Assembly (NCBI RefSeq): GCF_011304195.1
Contig: NZ_CP049887.1
Location: 1,674,001-1,738,000 of the forward strand
From: Vagococcus hydrophili
GTDB taxonomy: Bacteria > Bacillota > Bacilli > Lactobacillales > Vagococcaceae
Direction: 5' to 3'
DNA: 64,000 bases
The notes below the pieces were generated by a model, which did no database searches, was not told where the DNA came from, and was given only the letters and a program-made list of their open reading frames with translations. The position numbers and the translations under genes were made by a program. Below, in pieces: positions 36,578 to 45,198 of this stretch (the first letter of the stretch is position 1; the number at the start of each line of letters is the position of its first letter).

Positions 36578-38436
36578 GTTCGCCCAGCATGGGCGAACTC
36601 TAACGGGTGAAAGTCCCTAACACGACCTAATAGTGGTAAGTGTATAGCCGAAAGCAAGGGTGTCCATGGTGACGTGGAATCTGAAGGAAGCTCTAGGTAA
36701 AACTCTGGTCTGACGAATAGAAATCACATAGGAGGCTACATACGAGGATAAAACTGCAAAAGAAGTTAAAGTCCGATAACTATTGAAATAATCGTATGGA
36801 GTATATGTGGCAGATAGATGGAGTGAAAGAGTTCGCACCTTAACTGGGGAGGTCTCATCATCTTATCCCAAAATCTTATGGCAACATAAGGCTGAGATAT
36901 GAGAAGTCAGCAGAAGCCGTAGTAGTGAAGACGGTTAGTGAAAGTTAACTAGAGCGAAGGGCTGAACAATTTTAATGTTATCAAAAATTAATCACTGGAA
37001 GAGGAAATAGACTACTGACGAAAAGTTTTAAAGTAGATACCGACTTTACAGAATTGAAAGGAAATAACAACTATGTACACAGAAACAGTTTTAGAACAAA
37101 TCGTGGATAGAAAGAATCTGAATCAAGCATTTAAGCAAGTCAGACGAAATAAAGGTGCCGAAGGTGTGGATGGTATGACTATTGAAGAAACGGCGAGTTA
37201 TATAACGTCTAATAGAAAAGAAATAGTCACCCAAATCAGAAACAGAAAGTATAAACCATCCCCCGTTTTAAGAGTAGAAATACCGAAGCCAACTGGTGGT
37301 GTCCGACTTTTAGGTATACCAACAGTAAAAGATCGTGTGATACAGCAAGCTATATCTCAAGTGATTTCCCCCAAGTTTGATAAGGAGTTCAGTCCATATA
37401 GCTATGGATTTAGGCCTAACAAACAAGCTGAAATGGCCATCCAACAATCGTTGGATTACTTTAACGAAGGCTATGAATGGGTTGTAGATATTGATTTGGA
37501 GAGATTCTTTGATACTGTGAATCATGATAGATTAATGAATTTAATCTCACGAGTGATAAAAGATGGTGATGTCATTTCTCTGATTAGAAAATTTTTAGTT
37601 AGTGGTGTACAAGTCAACGGACAAGTTAAGCCAACGGATATAGGTACACCACAGGGCGGTAATTTATCTCCTCTACTAAGTAATATTATGTTAAATGAAT
37701 TGGATAAAGAACTTGAAGCAAGACAGCTTCATTTTGTCAGATATGCAGATGACTGTTTAATTATGGTGAAAAGTGAAATGTCAGCGAGAAGAGTCATGCG
37801 CTCAGTAACAAAATTTATCGAAGAGAAATTAGGACTAATTGTGAACGTCACAAAATCCAAAATAATTAAAGCTGGAGACTCAGAGTTGAAGTATTTAGGT
37901 TTTTCTTTTTATAAAGGAAAGGATGGCTATCAAGCTAGACCACATCAAGCATCAGTTGAAAGCTTTAAGTTTAAATTAAAAAGGCTGACACGTAAAAATT
38001 GGAGTGTCAGTATCGAGGATAAAATTAAACGATTGAATCAAGTGATATTAGGTTGGATTAACTATTTTAAGATTGGAAAAATGAAGAAAAATCTATCGAA
38101 GATAGAATCTCATCTACGTTTCCGAGTGAGAATGTGTTTATGGAAACAATGGAAAACCGCTCAAAATAGAAGAAAGAATTTAATAAAACTAGGTATGGAT
38201 AAATATACTGCTTATAAATACAGTCATACAAGTAAAGGCGTAGTGAGGATAGCTTATTCATGGGTCATGACTACCACGATGACAAATAAGAGAGTAGCCG
38301 AATTAGGACTAATCTCTTGTGTAGAACATTATAGTAAAGTACATAGTTAATTTAAAATTGAACCGCCGTATACGGATCCGTACGTACGGTGGTGTGAGAG
38401 GACGAATAATCAAACATGGTTATTCTCCTACTCGAT
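36578..38436 (+). mobile_element. Group II intron (class C-like) inserted after the T-box terminator
   Basis: It begins at GTTCGCCCAGCATGGGCGAA immediately after the seven T of the T-box terminator and ends near CTACTCGAT at 38436. It encodes a reverse transcriptase/maturase without an HNH endonuclease. A domain V-like hairpin (about 38360-38394, with GTATACGGATCCGTACGTAC) and a domain VI-like hairpin follow. Group IIC introns are known to insert just downstream of terminator stem-loops, exactly as here. The intron is in the same orientation as the operon, so splicing could restore the leader. The 3' boundary is estimated. Confidence 0.88.
37073..38350 (+). CDS. ltrA: Group II intron reverse transcriptase/maturase
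   Basis: This 425-residue intron-encoded protein has RT blocks RRNKGAEGVDGMTIEE, IPKPTGGVRLLGIPTVKDRV, SYGFRPNKQA, VDIDLERFFDTVNHDRL, GTPQGGNLSPLLSN and the catalytic RYADD, followed by a maturase (X) domain (VILGWINYFKIGKM). No C-terminal HNH endonuclease is present, as in class C proteins. It splices the intron and drives retrohoming. All motifs and the frame are intact, so activity is likely. Confidence 0.95.
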   Translation: MYTETVLEQIVDRKNLNQAFKQVRRNKGAEGVDGMTIEETASYITSNRKEIVTQIRNRKYKPSPVLRVEIPKPTGGVRLLGIPTVKDRVIQQAISQVISPKFDKEFSPYSYGFRPNKQAEMAIQQSLDYFNEGYEWVVDIDLERFFDTVNHDRLMNLISRVIKDGDVISLIRKFLVSGVQVNGQVKPTDIGTPQGGNLSPLLSNIMLNELDKELEARQLHFVRYADDCLIMVKSEMSARRVMRSVTKFIEEKLGLIVNVTKSKIIKAGDSELKYLGFSFYKGKDGYQARPHQASVESFKFKLKRLTRKNWSVSIEDKIKRLNQVILGWINYFKIGKMKKNLSKIESHLRFRVRMCLWKQWKTAQNRRKNLIKLGMDKYTAYKYSHTSKGVVRIAYSWVMTTTMTNKRVAELGLISCVEHYSKVHS

Positions 38437-38463
38437 GTACCAAAAATTAGGAGGAATGTAGAA

Positions 38464-39114
38464 ATGGAACTTATCGTTAAAATTTTACCGGCACTACTAG
38501 AAGGAACCAAGACGACAATTTTTGTCTTTATTATGACAGTTTTATTATCATTACCCTTAGGCGGGTTACTAGGCTTAATTTATACCCGAACACAAATAAA
38601 AGTGATGAGATGGGTAGTTGGTTTTTATATATGGGTAATCAGAGGAACACCTTTACTACTACAACTTTTAATCGTTTTCTTTGGTTTTCCATTAATTGGT
38701 GTCACCCTTCAAAGTAGAATGTTGGCAGTCTTAGTTGCCTTTGTTTTAAATTATACCGCTTATTTTACTGAGATATTTAGAGGAGGTATTGAAGCTGTTC
38801 CGCAAGGGCAATATGAAGCGGCTCAAGTATTAGGGTTAAGCAAGTGGCAAGCAGAACAAAAGGTTATTATTCCTCAAGTGATGAAAATTATTTTTCCTTC
38901 ATTGGGAAATGAAGTGGTTACCTTAGTGAAGGATACCTCGCTTATTTATGCGCTGGGGCTAAGCGAAGTCATGAAGGCTGGTCGAATTGCGATGCAGCGT
39001 GAAGCCAGTATTGTTCCCATGATTGTAGTGGGTGTGATTTATTTGATTCTAACAGGAACAGTGATTCTTAGCATGAAGTGGTTAGAGAAAAGAAAAATAT
39101 TTCAAGTAGAGTAG
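38464..39114 (+). CDS. Amino-acid ABC transporter permease (probable histidine)
   Basis: ATG at 38464 follows AGGAGGAATGTAGAA. The 216-residue His/Glu/Gln/Arg-type permease has an N-terminal TMD with LLEGTKTTIFVFI and the EAA loop EAAQVLGLSKWQAEQKVIIP. Downstream are its ATPase and binding protein. The gene lies 27 bases after the intron's 3' end, and its original leader is the T-box. If the T-box reads histidine, this is the HisXYZ-type importer described in Lactobacillales. Confidence 0.92.
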   Translation: MELIVKILPALLEGTKTTIFVFIMTVLLSLPLGGLLGLIYTRTQIKVMRWVVGFYIWVIRGTPLLLQLLIVFFGFPLIGVTLQSRMLAVLVAFVLNYTAYFTEIFRGGIEAVPQGQYEAAQVLGLSKWQAEQKVIIPQVMKIIFPSLGNEVVTLVKDTSLIYALGLSEVMKAGRIAMQREASIVPMIVVGVIYLILTGTVILSMKWLEKRKIFQVE

Positions 39115-39125
39115 GAGTGAGATAA

Positions 39126-39767
39126 ATGATTGAGATAATCAATTTTAGTAAGCAATTTGAGAATAAAGATATTTTTAAGGATTTATCCTTAGAGATAGAG
39201 GAAGGAACTATTTTGGCTTTAGTTGGTCCGTCGGGTGTAGGCAAGACGACTCTTTTGCGAAGTTTAGCGGGTCTTGAAAGCCTCGATTCTGGTGAGTTGA
39301 AAATAAGTAATCAAAATCTAGCACTAGATAAAAATACAGGAGAAATCGGCATGGTATTTCAAGATTTCCAATTGTTTCCAAATTTATCAGTGTTGGATAA
39401 TCTGATGTTAGCACCTATGTTGGTAAAAAAAGAAACAAAAGAAATTGTAGAAAAAGAGGCTCTTACTTGGTTAACACGGTTTAACTTAGTCGAAGCCAAA
39501 CATAAATACCCATCTAAATTATCGGGAGGTCAGAAACAGCGAATTGCGATTATTCGGGCTTTATTAATGAAACCTAAAATACTATGTTATGACGAACCAA
39601 CTAGTGCGCTAGATCCTTTATTAGTGGACAGTATTGCTGACATGATTTTAGAGATGAAACAAGAGAACATTACACAGATTGTAGTGACTCATGATCTCAT
39701 ATTTGCTAAAAAAATAGCTGATCAAGTATTAGAAATAGGAGGGTATAACAATGAGAAGAATGATTAA
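39126..39767 (+). CDS. Amino-acid ABC transporter ATPase
   Basis: This 213-residue ATPase has Walker A GPSGVGKTT (about residues 34-42), Q-loop VFQDFQLFPNLSV, signature LSGGQKQRIAI, Walker B ILCYDEPTSALDP and H-loop VTHDL. It is the GlnQ/HisP class, energising the permease encoded 11 bases upstream. Its end overlaps the binding-protein gene by 17 bases. Confidence 0.94.
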   Translation: MIEIINFSKQFENKDIFKDLSLEIEEGTILALVGPSGVGKTTLLRSLAGLESLDSGELKISNQNLALDKNTGEIGMVFQDFQLFPNLSVLDNLMLAPMLVKKETKEIVEKEALTWLTRFNLVEAKHKYPSKLSGGQKQRIAIIRALLMKPKILCYDEPTSALDPLLVDSIADMILEMKQENITQIVVTHDLIFAKKIADQVLEIGGYNNEKND

Positions 39768-40569
39768 ATTAGCAGGAATAAGTCTAATCACCTTGAGTGT
39801 TTTAGTCGGATGTGGTCAATCATCAAAAGAAAAGAATAGCCAGTGGGATAAAATCCAAAAAAATAAAGAATTAGTTATAGGAATTGATGATACTTTTGTT
39901 CCTATGGGATTTAGAGATGAAAAAGAGCAACTAGTGGGATTTGATATTGACTTGGCAAAAGAAGTCACTAAAGAAATGGGACTAAAGGCTAAGTTTCAAC
40001 CAATTGATTGGACCCTAAAAGAAACGGAACTAGAAAATGGAACGATTGATGTGATTTGGAATGGTTATACGGTGACAGATGCTAGAAAGAATAAAGTTGA
40101 TTTTACTAAGGATTATTTAGTCAATGAGCAAGTTTTGGTCACACGTAAGGAAAGTAAAATTAGTAAATTTTCCGATATGAAGGATAAAACACTAGGAGCT
40201 CAAGAAGGTTCTAGTGGGTATGAAGCATTTGAAAATAAACCTGACATCCTAAAAGATATCGTGAAGGATCAAGATGCGATTGTTTTTCCAACTTTTACAG
40301 AAGCATTTATGGATTTAGAGGCGAAGCGAATCGATGGCTTGTTAATTGATAAAGTGTTTGCTGAGTATTATTTATCAAAACAAAATAATAGCCAAGAATT
40401 CCAACTGGTTAAAGGAAAATATGATAATGAGAATTTTGCGATTGGTGTGAAAAAAGGAGAAGTGACTTTACGAGATGAATTAAATAAAGGTTTAGATAAA
40501 GCTTATGCAGATGGATTGTCCCAAAAAGTGAGTCAAAAATGGTTTGGAGAGAACCGAGTGATAAAATAA
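39751..40569 (+). CDS. Amino-acid ABC transporter substrate-binding lipoprotein
   Basis: This 272-residue type 3 binding protein has a lipoprotein signal with lipobox LVGC (Cys about 21) and the SBP_bac_3 core (LVIGIDDTFVPMGFRDEKEQ, VGFDIDLAKEVTKEMG, IDVIWNGYTVTDARK). GGAGGG before the ATG lies inside the ATPase gene. It delivers the amino acid, probably histidine by leader logic, to the permease. Confidence 0.93.
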   Translation: MRRMIKLAGISLITLSVLVGCGQSSKEKNSQWDKIQKNKELVIGIDDTFVPMGFRDEKEQLVGFDIDLAKEVTKEMGLKAKFQPIDWTLKETELENGTIDVIWNGYTVTDARKNKVDFTKDYLVNEQVLVTRKESKISKFSDMKDKTLGAQEGSSGYEAFENKPDILKDIVKDQDAIVFPTFTEAFMDLEAKRIDGLLIDKVFAEYYLSKQNNSQEFQLVKGKYDNENFAIGVKKGEVTLRDELNKGLDKAYADGLSQKVSQKWFGENRVIK

Positions 40570-40608
40570 AATGTTGAGGAGAGTAAAAAGTGCCTTCTCC
40601 TCAACATT
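40570..40608. terminator. Bidirectional terminator between convergent genes
   Basis: A perfect 13-bp stem, AATGTTGAGGAGA / TCTCCTCAACATT, overlaps the stop codon of the minus-strand AraC gene. A T-run (gttttttta) lies a few bases further on the plus strand. Confidence 0.75.
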
Positions 40609-41506
40609 CTATAGTTGTTTTTTTATATTTAAGTGGCGATATTCCTTCAAATTTTTTAAAACTTCTAATAAAGTAACTGGTATCTAAAAAACCAAGGGAA
40701 TCACTAATTTCAGTTATATTTTTATCAGTGTGTTGTAATAAATCTTTAGCCCATTCGATTTTAAGACGTGGATAAAATTTATTAAAAGGCTCACCAAATT
40801 CTTTTTTTAGTAAACGACTTAAATAACTAAGACTAATGTGATTGATTTCTGACAACTGATTTAAGGTATACATGATCTGCTTGTTTTCAAAGAGTAAATC
40901 AATAATTGGCTGTAGTTTATGCTCTTTTGTTTGATAGGAATGAATTAAATTTTCTTTAACAACTAAGTGATTGTCTTTAGAAACAACAGAATAATCACTC
41001 TTAGTTATTTCCGTTAATAAGTAATGGGAAAGGATAGATAGCATATTTGCTGATTTTGTTAATTCAATTAAATCTAAATTGGGAATTTTTTCATAGTCAG
41101 TTAGATAGTCTTCTAAATACTGATTAACTTCATTAAGAGTTAGAAGTTGCTCTAAATCACTATTAGAAGTGTCTAGCTTTACTTGCCCAGCCATAATAGC
41201 ACCTAAATACTGTTCGTTCATAATAATGGGAATGGCCGTATCCACCAAATTAAAGTGGCAACGATAAATAAAAGGTTCGCCTTGTCTGACAGCTTCAATA
41301 GCTCCTCTAGCATCACATTTTTCGCAATATTTTGCTAAGTCAGGGTTAGAACGCAGCTTTGAACAAAAGGGTTGAATGTTACTGTGTTTGCCAACGGGTT
41401 GTCCTTTATAGTCAACTAAAATAATCGCTAACTTGGTAACATCAGCAATCGAGTCTTGTAATTTTTCCCATTCTTTCATATTAATGAGTTCATCTATTTT
41501 TAACAT
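40601..41506 (-). CDS. PocR-domain AraC-family regulator
   Basis: The product has about 301 residues. Residues 1 to about 150 form a PocR ligand-binding domain, recognised by a Cys-rich region (FCSKLRSNPDLAKYCEKC) and YRCHFNLVDTAIPII; the C-terminal 100 residues are an AraC HTH (INHISLSYLSRLLKKEFGEP, ITEISDSLGFLDTSYFIRSF). PocR proteins bind propanediol-type ligands and activate their catabolic genes. A divergent Fe-alcohol dehydrogenase follows, the likely target. ATG at 41506 is preferred for its spacing from AAAGG; MIGM at 41515 is the alternative. Confidence 0.88.
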   Translation of the reverse strand: MLKIDELINMKEWEKLQDSIADVTKLAIILVDYKGQPVGKHSNIQPFCSKLRSNPDLAKYCEKCDARGAIEAVRQGEPFIYRCHFNLVDTAIPIIMNEQYLGAIMAGQVKLDTSNSDLEQLLTLNEVNQYLEDYLTDYEKIPNLDLIELTKSANMLSILSHYLLTEITKSDYSVVSKDNHLVVKENLIHSYQTKEHKLQPIIDLLFENKQIMYTLNQLSEINHISLSYLSRLLKKEFGEPFNKFYPRLKIEWAKDLLQHTDKNITEISDSLGFLDTSYFIRSFKKFEGISPLKYKKTTIEC

Positions 41507-41567
41507 TCCTATCATCCTTTCCTTAAAAAGCAAATAAAGACTATTTTACAAATGAGTACTACCTTAA

Positions 41568-41583
41568 TGTGAAATATATCACG
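41568..41583. promoter_or_regulatory. Rex-like (or Crp-like) operator
   Basis: TGTGAAATATATCACG contains GTGA-N6-TCAC. It differs by one base from the inner Rex pattern GTGAA-N4-TTCAC. It lies between the PocR regulator and the alcohol dehydrogenase. NADH-dependent control by Rex would suit the enzyme. A Crp/Fnr-type site is the alternative. Confidence 0.5.
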
Positions 41584-41668
41584 TTTAAAATCCAATGTAA
41601 ATAGTTGAGAGAAGTTTTAAACTATAGATAGAAGTAAATGATCAATAAAAAGTAAAGGATGATAGATA

Positions 41669-42835
41669 ATGAAAGAGAATTACGATTTTATGATGCCTAG
41701 CGTTAACTTTTTTGGTCCTGGTGTCATTAACAAAATAGGTGACCGTGCAGAGATGTTGAATATGAAAAAAGTTCTGATCGTAACTGATAGTTTCTTGAAA
41801 AATATGGAAAATGGACCAGTTAAACAAACAGAAGCTAGTTTAAAAAATACTGGTGTGGATTACGTTATTTTTGATGAAGTTGAACCGAATCCTAAATTAC
41901 GTAATGTTAAATCTGGTGTGGCTTTTTATAATGCGAATAATTGTGATAGCATCATTTCAGTTGGTGGGGGTTCAGCTCATGATTGTGCTAAAGGAATTGG
42001 AATTGCCCTAACAAATGGTGAAGATGTGACTAAATTAGCAGGGATTGAAACACTAAGCAATCCATTACCTCCACTTATGGCGGTGAATACAACTGCCGGA
42101 ACAGCTTCAGAAATTACTCGTCATGCGGTGTTAACCAATGAAGAAACTCATTTAAAATTTGTGGTTGTGTCTTGGCGTAATGTGCCACTAGTGTCATTCA
42201 ATGACCCATTGTTGATGTTAGATGTGCCAACTAAATTAACAGCGGCTACTGGTATGGATGCTTTATGTCACTGTGTGGAATCTTATGTATCTGAAAATAG
42301 CAACCCAATTACAGATGCTCAAGCGATTCAAGGAATTAAACTAATTGGTGAGAACTTACGTCGTGCTGTAGCCAATGGTCATGATATTGAAGCGAGAACT
42401 AACATGGCTTACGCCTCACTTTTAGCAGGAATGGCTTTTAATAATGCTGATTTAGGTTACGTTCATGCCATGGCTCACCAATTAGGTGGACAATATGATG
42501 CCCCACATGGTGTGTGTTGCGCGGTTTTAATGCCAACTGTTGAGAGATGGAACATGATTTCTAATCCTGAAAGATTTAAAGATATTGCCGTTTTATTAGG
42601 TGAAAATGTGGATGGTCTATCTAAAATGGAAGCAGCGGAAAGAGGAATTAAAGCTTTAGAACGTATTTCTGAGGATGTTGGTATTCCAACTAACATTAAA
42701 TCGATTGGTGCGAAAGAGGAAGATTTTGAATTAATGGCAGAAAATGCCTTAAGAGATGGCAACGCCTTTTCAAATCCTCGTAAAGGTAGTAAAGAGGATG
42801 TTGTTGAATTATTTAGACAAGCTTATGAAGCTTAA
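41669..42835 (+). CDS. Iron-dependent alcohol dehydrogenase (probable propanediol or lactaldehyde type)
   Basis: This 388-residue enzyme has the NAD-binding segment ISVGGGSAHDCAKGIG and the metal-binding His motif VHAMAHQLGGQYDAPHG, as in the Fe-ADH family (DhaT, FucO, AdhB). The PocR-type regulator next door points to 1,2- or 1,3-propanediol-related substrates; this is inference. AAAGGATG precedes the ATG, and a strong terminator follows. Confidence 0.9.
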   Translation: MKENYDFMMPSVNFFGPGVINKIGDRAEMLNMKKVLIVTDSFLKNMENGPVKQTEASLKNTGVDYVIFDEVEPNPKLRNVKSGVAFYNANNCDSIISVGGGSAHDCAKGIGIALTNGEDVTKLAGIETLSNPLPPLMAVNTTAGTASEITRHAVLTNEETHLKFVVVSWRNVPLVSFNDPLLMLDVPTKLTAATGMDALCHCVESYVSENSNPITDAQAIQGIKLIGENLRRAVANGHDIEARTNMAYASLLAGMAFNNADLGYVHAMAHQLGGQYDAPHGVCCAVLMPTVERWNMISNPERFKDIAVLLGENVDGLSKMEAAERGIKALERISEDVGIPTNIKSIGAKEEDFELMAENALRDGNAFSNPRKGSKEDVVELFRQAYEA

Positions 42836-42847
42836 TTAATATAGATG

Positions 42848-42889
42848 AAAAAATCACAAAAACGAGATTTAGGTTTTTGTGATTTTTTA
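42848..42889 (+). terminator. Rho-independent terminator
   Basis: A perfect stem of about 16 bp, AAAAAATCACAAAAAC / GTTTTTGTGATTTTTT, has a 9-base loop and its own T-run. Confidence 0.9.
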
Positions 42890-42910
42890 TGCAATAGTTG
42901 AGTGATGTAT

Positions 42911-43433
42911 TTGGAGTTAAGCCCCTTTTTCATCACTCTATGTAGTCTGGGTTCAAAAGGCAACTCCCGCGACAGCTTCAAAAATAAAAATTAATCGAAA
43001 AGTGCCTCGCTTATTTTTTATTTCCTCCAGCTGCTTGGAGTTAGGCACCTTTTTCACCACTCTATGTAGTCTGGGTTCAAAAGGCAACTCCTGCGACAGC
43101 TTCAAAAATAAAAATTAATCAAAAAGTGCAACGATTATTTTTTATTTCTTCCAGCAGCTTGGAGTTAAACGCCTTTTTCATCACTCTACGTAGTCCGGGT
43201 TCAAAAGGCAACTCCTACGACAGCTTCAAAAATAAAAATTAATCGAAAAGTGCCTCGATTATTTTTTATTTCCTCCAGCTGCTTGGAGTTAGGCGCCTTT
43301 TTCATCACTCTATGTAGTCCGGGTTCAAAAGGCAACTCCTACGACAGCTTCAAAAATAAAAATTAATCAAAAAGTGCAACGATTATTTTTTATTTCCTCC
43401 AGCTGCTTGGAGTTGAGCGACTTTTTCACCACG
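42911..43433. repeat. Tandem 124-bp repeat array (4 units plus a decayed edge)
   Basis: The marker gggttcaaaagg starts at 42949, 43073, 43197 and 43321, exactly 124 bases apart. Units 1 and 3 share one variant (aatcgaaaagtgcctcg), units 2 and 4 another (aatcaaaaagtgcaacg), so the array looks like a doubled dimer. Each unit can fold: AAAAGGCAACTCC pairs with GGAGTT...GCCTTTT, and inside it TAATCGA/TCGATTA is followed by T-tracts on both strands, a bidirectional terminator shape. It fills the gap between the alcohol dehydrogenase terminator and the exporter stop codon. Confidence 0.95.
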
Positions 43434-45197
43434 CTATTCCTTAAACTGACTTTGATGCAACGTGGCATACAGACCTTCTTGTTTAAGTAGTTCTTGATGT
43501 GTTCCTTGCTCGATGATATTTCCAGCTTCCATAACGAGAATTAAATCCGCTTTTTCAATCGTGGATAGTCTATGAGCGATGACAAAACTAGTTCTGCCTC
43601 GTGTAACAGTGCTCATTGCTTTTTGAATTTCCACTTCTGTTCGAGTATCTACACTAGAAGTCGCTTCATCTAAAATTACAACAGGAGGATTGGCTAAAAT
43701 AACCCGAGCAATGGTTAGAAGTTGTTGCTGACCTTGAGATAAGGAACCATTTTCACTAGAAATAATAGTGTCATAGCCATTTGGGAGAGTTCTGATAAAG
43801 TGATCACACTGCGCAATTTTAGCAGCTTTGATAATATCTTCGCGGTTAGCGTCTTTCTTTCCATAAGCAATATTATCGGCTACAGACCCTTCAAATAACC
43901 AAGTATTTTGGAGAACCATGCCAAATTTTGAGCGCAATTCTTTTCTAGTGAGTGTTGTGATATCTTGACCATCATAAGAGATAACACCACCATTAATTTC
44001 ATAGAAACGCATTAATAAATTAATCAGCGTTGTTTTCCCAGCACCAGTAGGACCAACGATCGCCACCATTTTTTGAGGATTTGCCGTAAAACTAACGTTG
44101 TTCATTAATAAATGATCAGTAGTATAACCAAATTTAATGTGATCAAAAGTAATTTTTCCTTGAGAATTTTTAATTGTCACGGGATCTTGAGTATCAGGAA
44201 CTTCCTCTGGTTGATCAAGAATGTAAGTCACTCTATCTAAAGAAGCCATCGCACTTTGAAGCGCATTAATCACATAAGAAAAATTAGTGATGGGTTCAGA
44301 AATTTGATTAACATATTGTAAATAAGCTTGAATTAAACCAATTGTTAATGTCCCTTGAATAACCATTCCAGCACCCAAAATGGCACTAATAATAAAAGCA
44401 AGTTGATTTAAAAAACGAATTGCCGGATAAATAGCAAAATCAAAAAACTGAGAATTTAGAAAGGCTTTTTTATGTTGTTGATTGGTCTCATCAATTTGTT
44501 TTGCTGTTTCTTGTTGCTGGTTGAATGTTTTAATCTCTAAATTACCTGAGAAAAATTCTTCAACTTTATTGTTTAATTGTCCTAAAACTTCTTGATTGGT
44601 ATCAGCTAAACGTTTATTTTTATTTGCTACCCAAGAAGTCACCACAGATGAAACAATAATTAAGACTAAAACAACACCAGTTAATTTGATATCGATGTAA
44701 AGTAGCATCCCGATACCTAAAACAATCGTTACGACAGATGAGAAAAATTGATTGATTCCTGTCAATAAAACTTCTGCAATTCGGTTAATATCGTTTGTGG
44801 TACGACTTAAAATATCCCCAACTTGATGAGTATCAAAGAATGACATCGGTAGTTTTTTGAATTTTAGAGTAATTTCTTTTCTAAGACGTAAGGTAACTTT
44901 TTCGCTTAAAGAGGCCATCATTCTTTCTTGAATAAAAGAAAAACAAGCGCTAATCATAGCGATAATAATGAGAAGAAGCACAGGGCGTAAAATTAAGCCT
45001 TGGATACTATCAAAAGACAAGGGTGTGCCATTTTGTTTAATCATTTTTAATAAATCATCAATTGCAATCCCCATAATAAAGGGCATCATGGTTATCAGTG
45101 TGTTACTAACTAAGCTACATAGAGCCAGTAGAATAAAATACGTTCTCTCCGGTTTAATGAGTCTGAAAAAACGACTCATACTTGATTTTTGTGACAT
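43434..45197 (-). CDS. ABC multidrug exporter half-transporter, EfrF-like
   Basis: This protein of about 587 residues has six membrane segments followed by a nucleotide-binding domain: Walker A GPTGAGKTT, Q-loop VLQNTWLFEGSV, signature LSQGQQQLLTIAR, Walker B VVILDEATSSVD, H-loop IAHRL. ATG at 45197 follows AAGGAG. It pairs with the half-transporter encoded one base upstream. The signature (LSQGQ) and Walker B Glu are canonical, so this half holds the active catalytic site. The MerR-type regulator next door makes it resemble the EfrEF/ChlR locus of Enterococcus faecalis. Confidence 0.9.
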   Translation of the reverse strand: MSQKSSMSRFFRLIKPERTYFILLALCSLVSNTLITMMPFIMGIAIDDLLKMIKQNGTPLSFDSIQGLILRPVLLLIIIAMISACFSFIQERMMASLSEKVTLRLRKEITLKFKKLPMSFFDTHQVGDILSRTTNDINRIAEVLLTGINQFFSSVVTIVLGIGMLLYIDIKLTGVVLVLIIVSSVVTSWVANKNKRLADTNQEVLGQLNNKVEEFFSGNLEIKTFNQQQETAKQIDETNQQHKKAFLNSQFFDFAIYPAIRFLNQLAFIISAILGAGMVIQGTLTIGLIQAYLQYVNQISEPITNFSYVINALQSAMASLDRVTYILDQPEEVPDTQDPVTIKNSQGKITFDHIKFGYTTDHLLMNNVSFTANPQKMVAIVGPTGAGKTTLINLLMRFYEINGGVISYDGQDITTLTRKELRSKFGMVLQNTWLFEGSVADNIAYGKKDANREDIIKAAKIAQCDHFIRTLPNGYDTIISSENGSLSQGQQQLLTIARVILANPPVVILDEATSSVDTRTEVEIQKAMSTVTRGRTSFVIAHRLSTIEKADLILVMEAGNIIEQGTHQELLKQEGLYATLHQSQFKE

Positions 45198-45198
45198 C

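Noticed and set aside
37310-37525. Minus-strand frames inside the intron RT, pilin and other genes
   Set aside because: They are shadows of strongly supported genes, without ribosome sites.
42940-42965. tRNA-like gggttcaaaagg in the 124-bp repeats
   Set aside because: It looks like a T-loop, but no acceptor stem, anticodon arm or CCA end can be folded around it.
42911-43433. CRISPR array
   Set aside because: The units are identical across their whole 124 bases, with no unique spacers.
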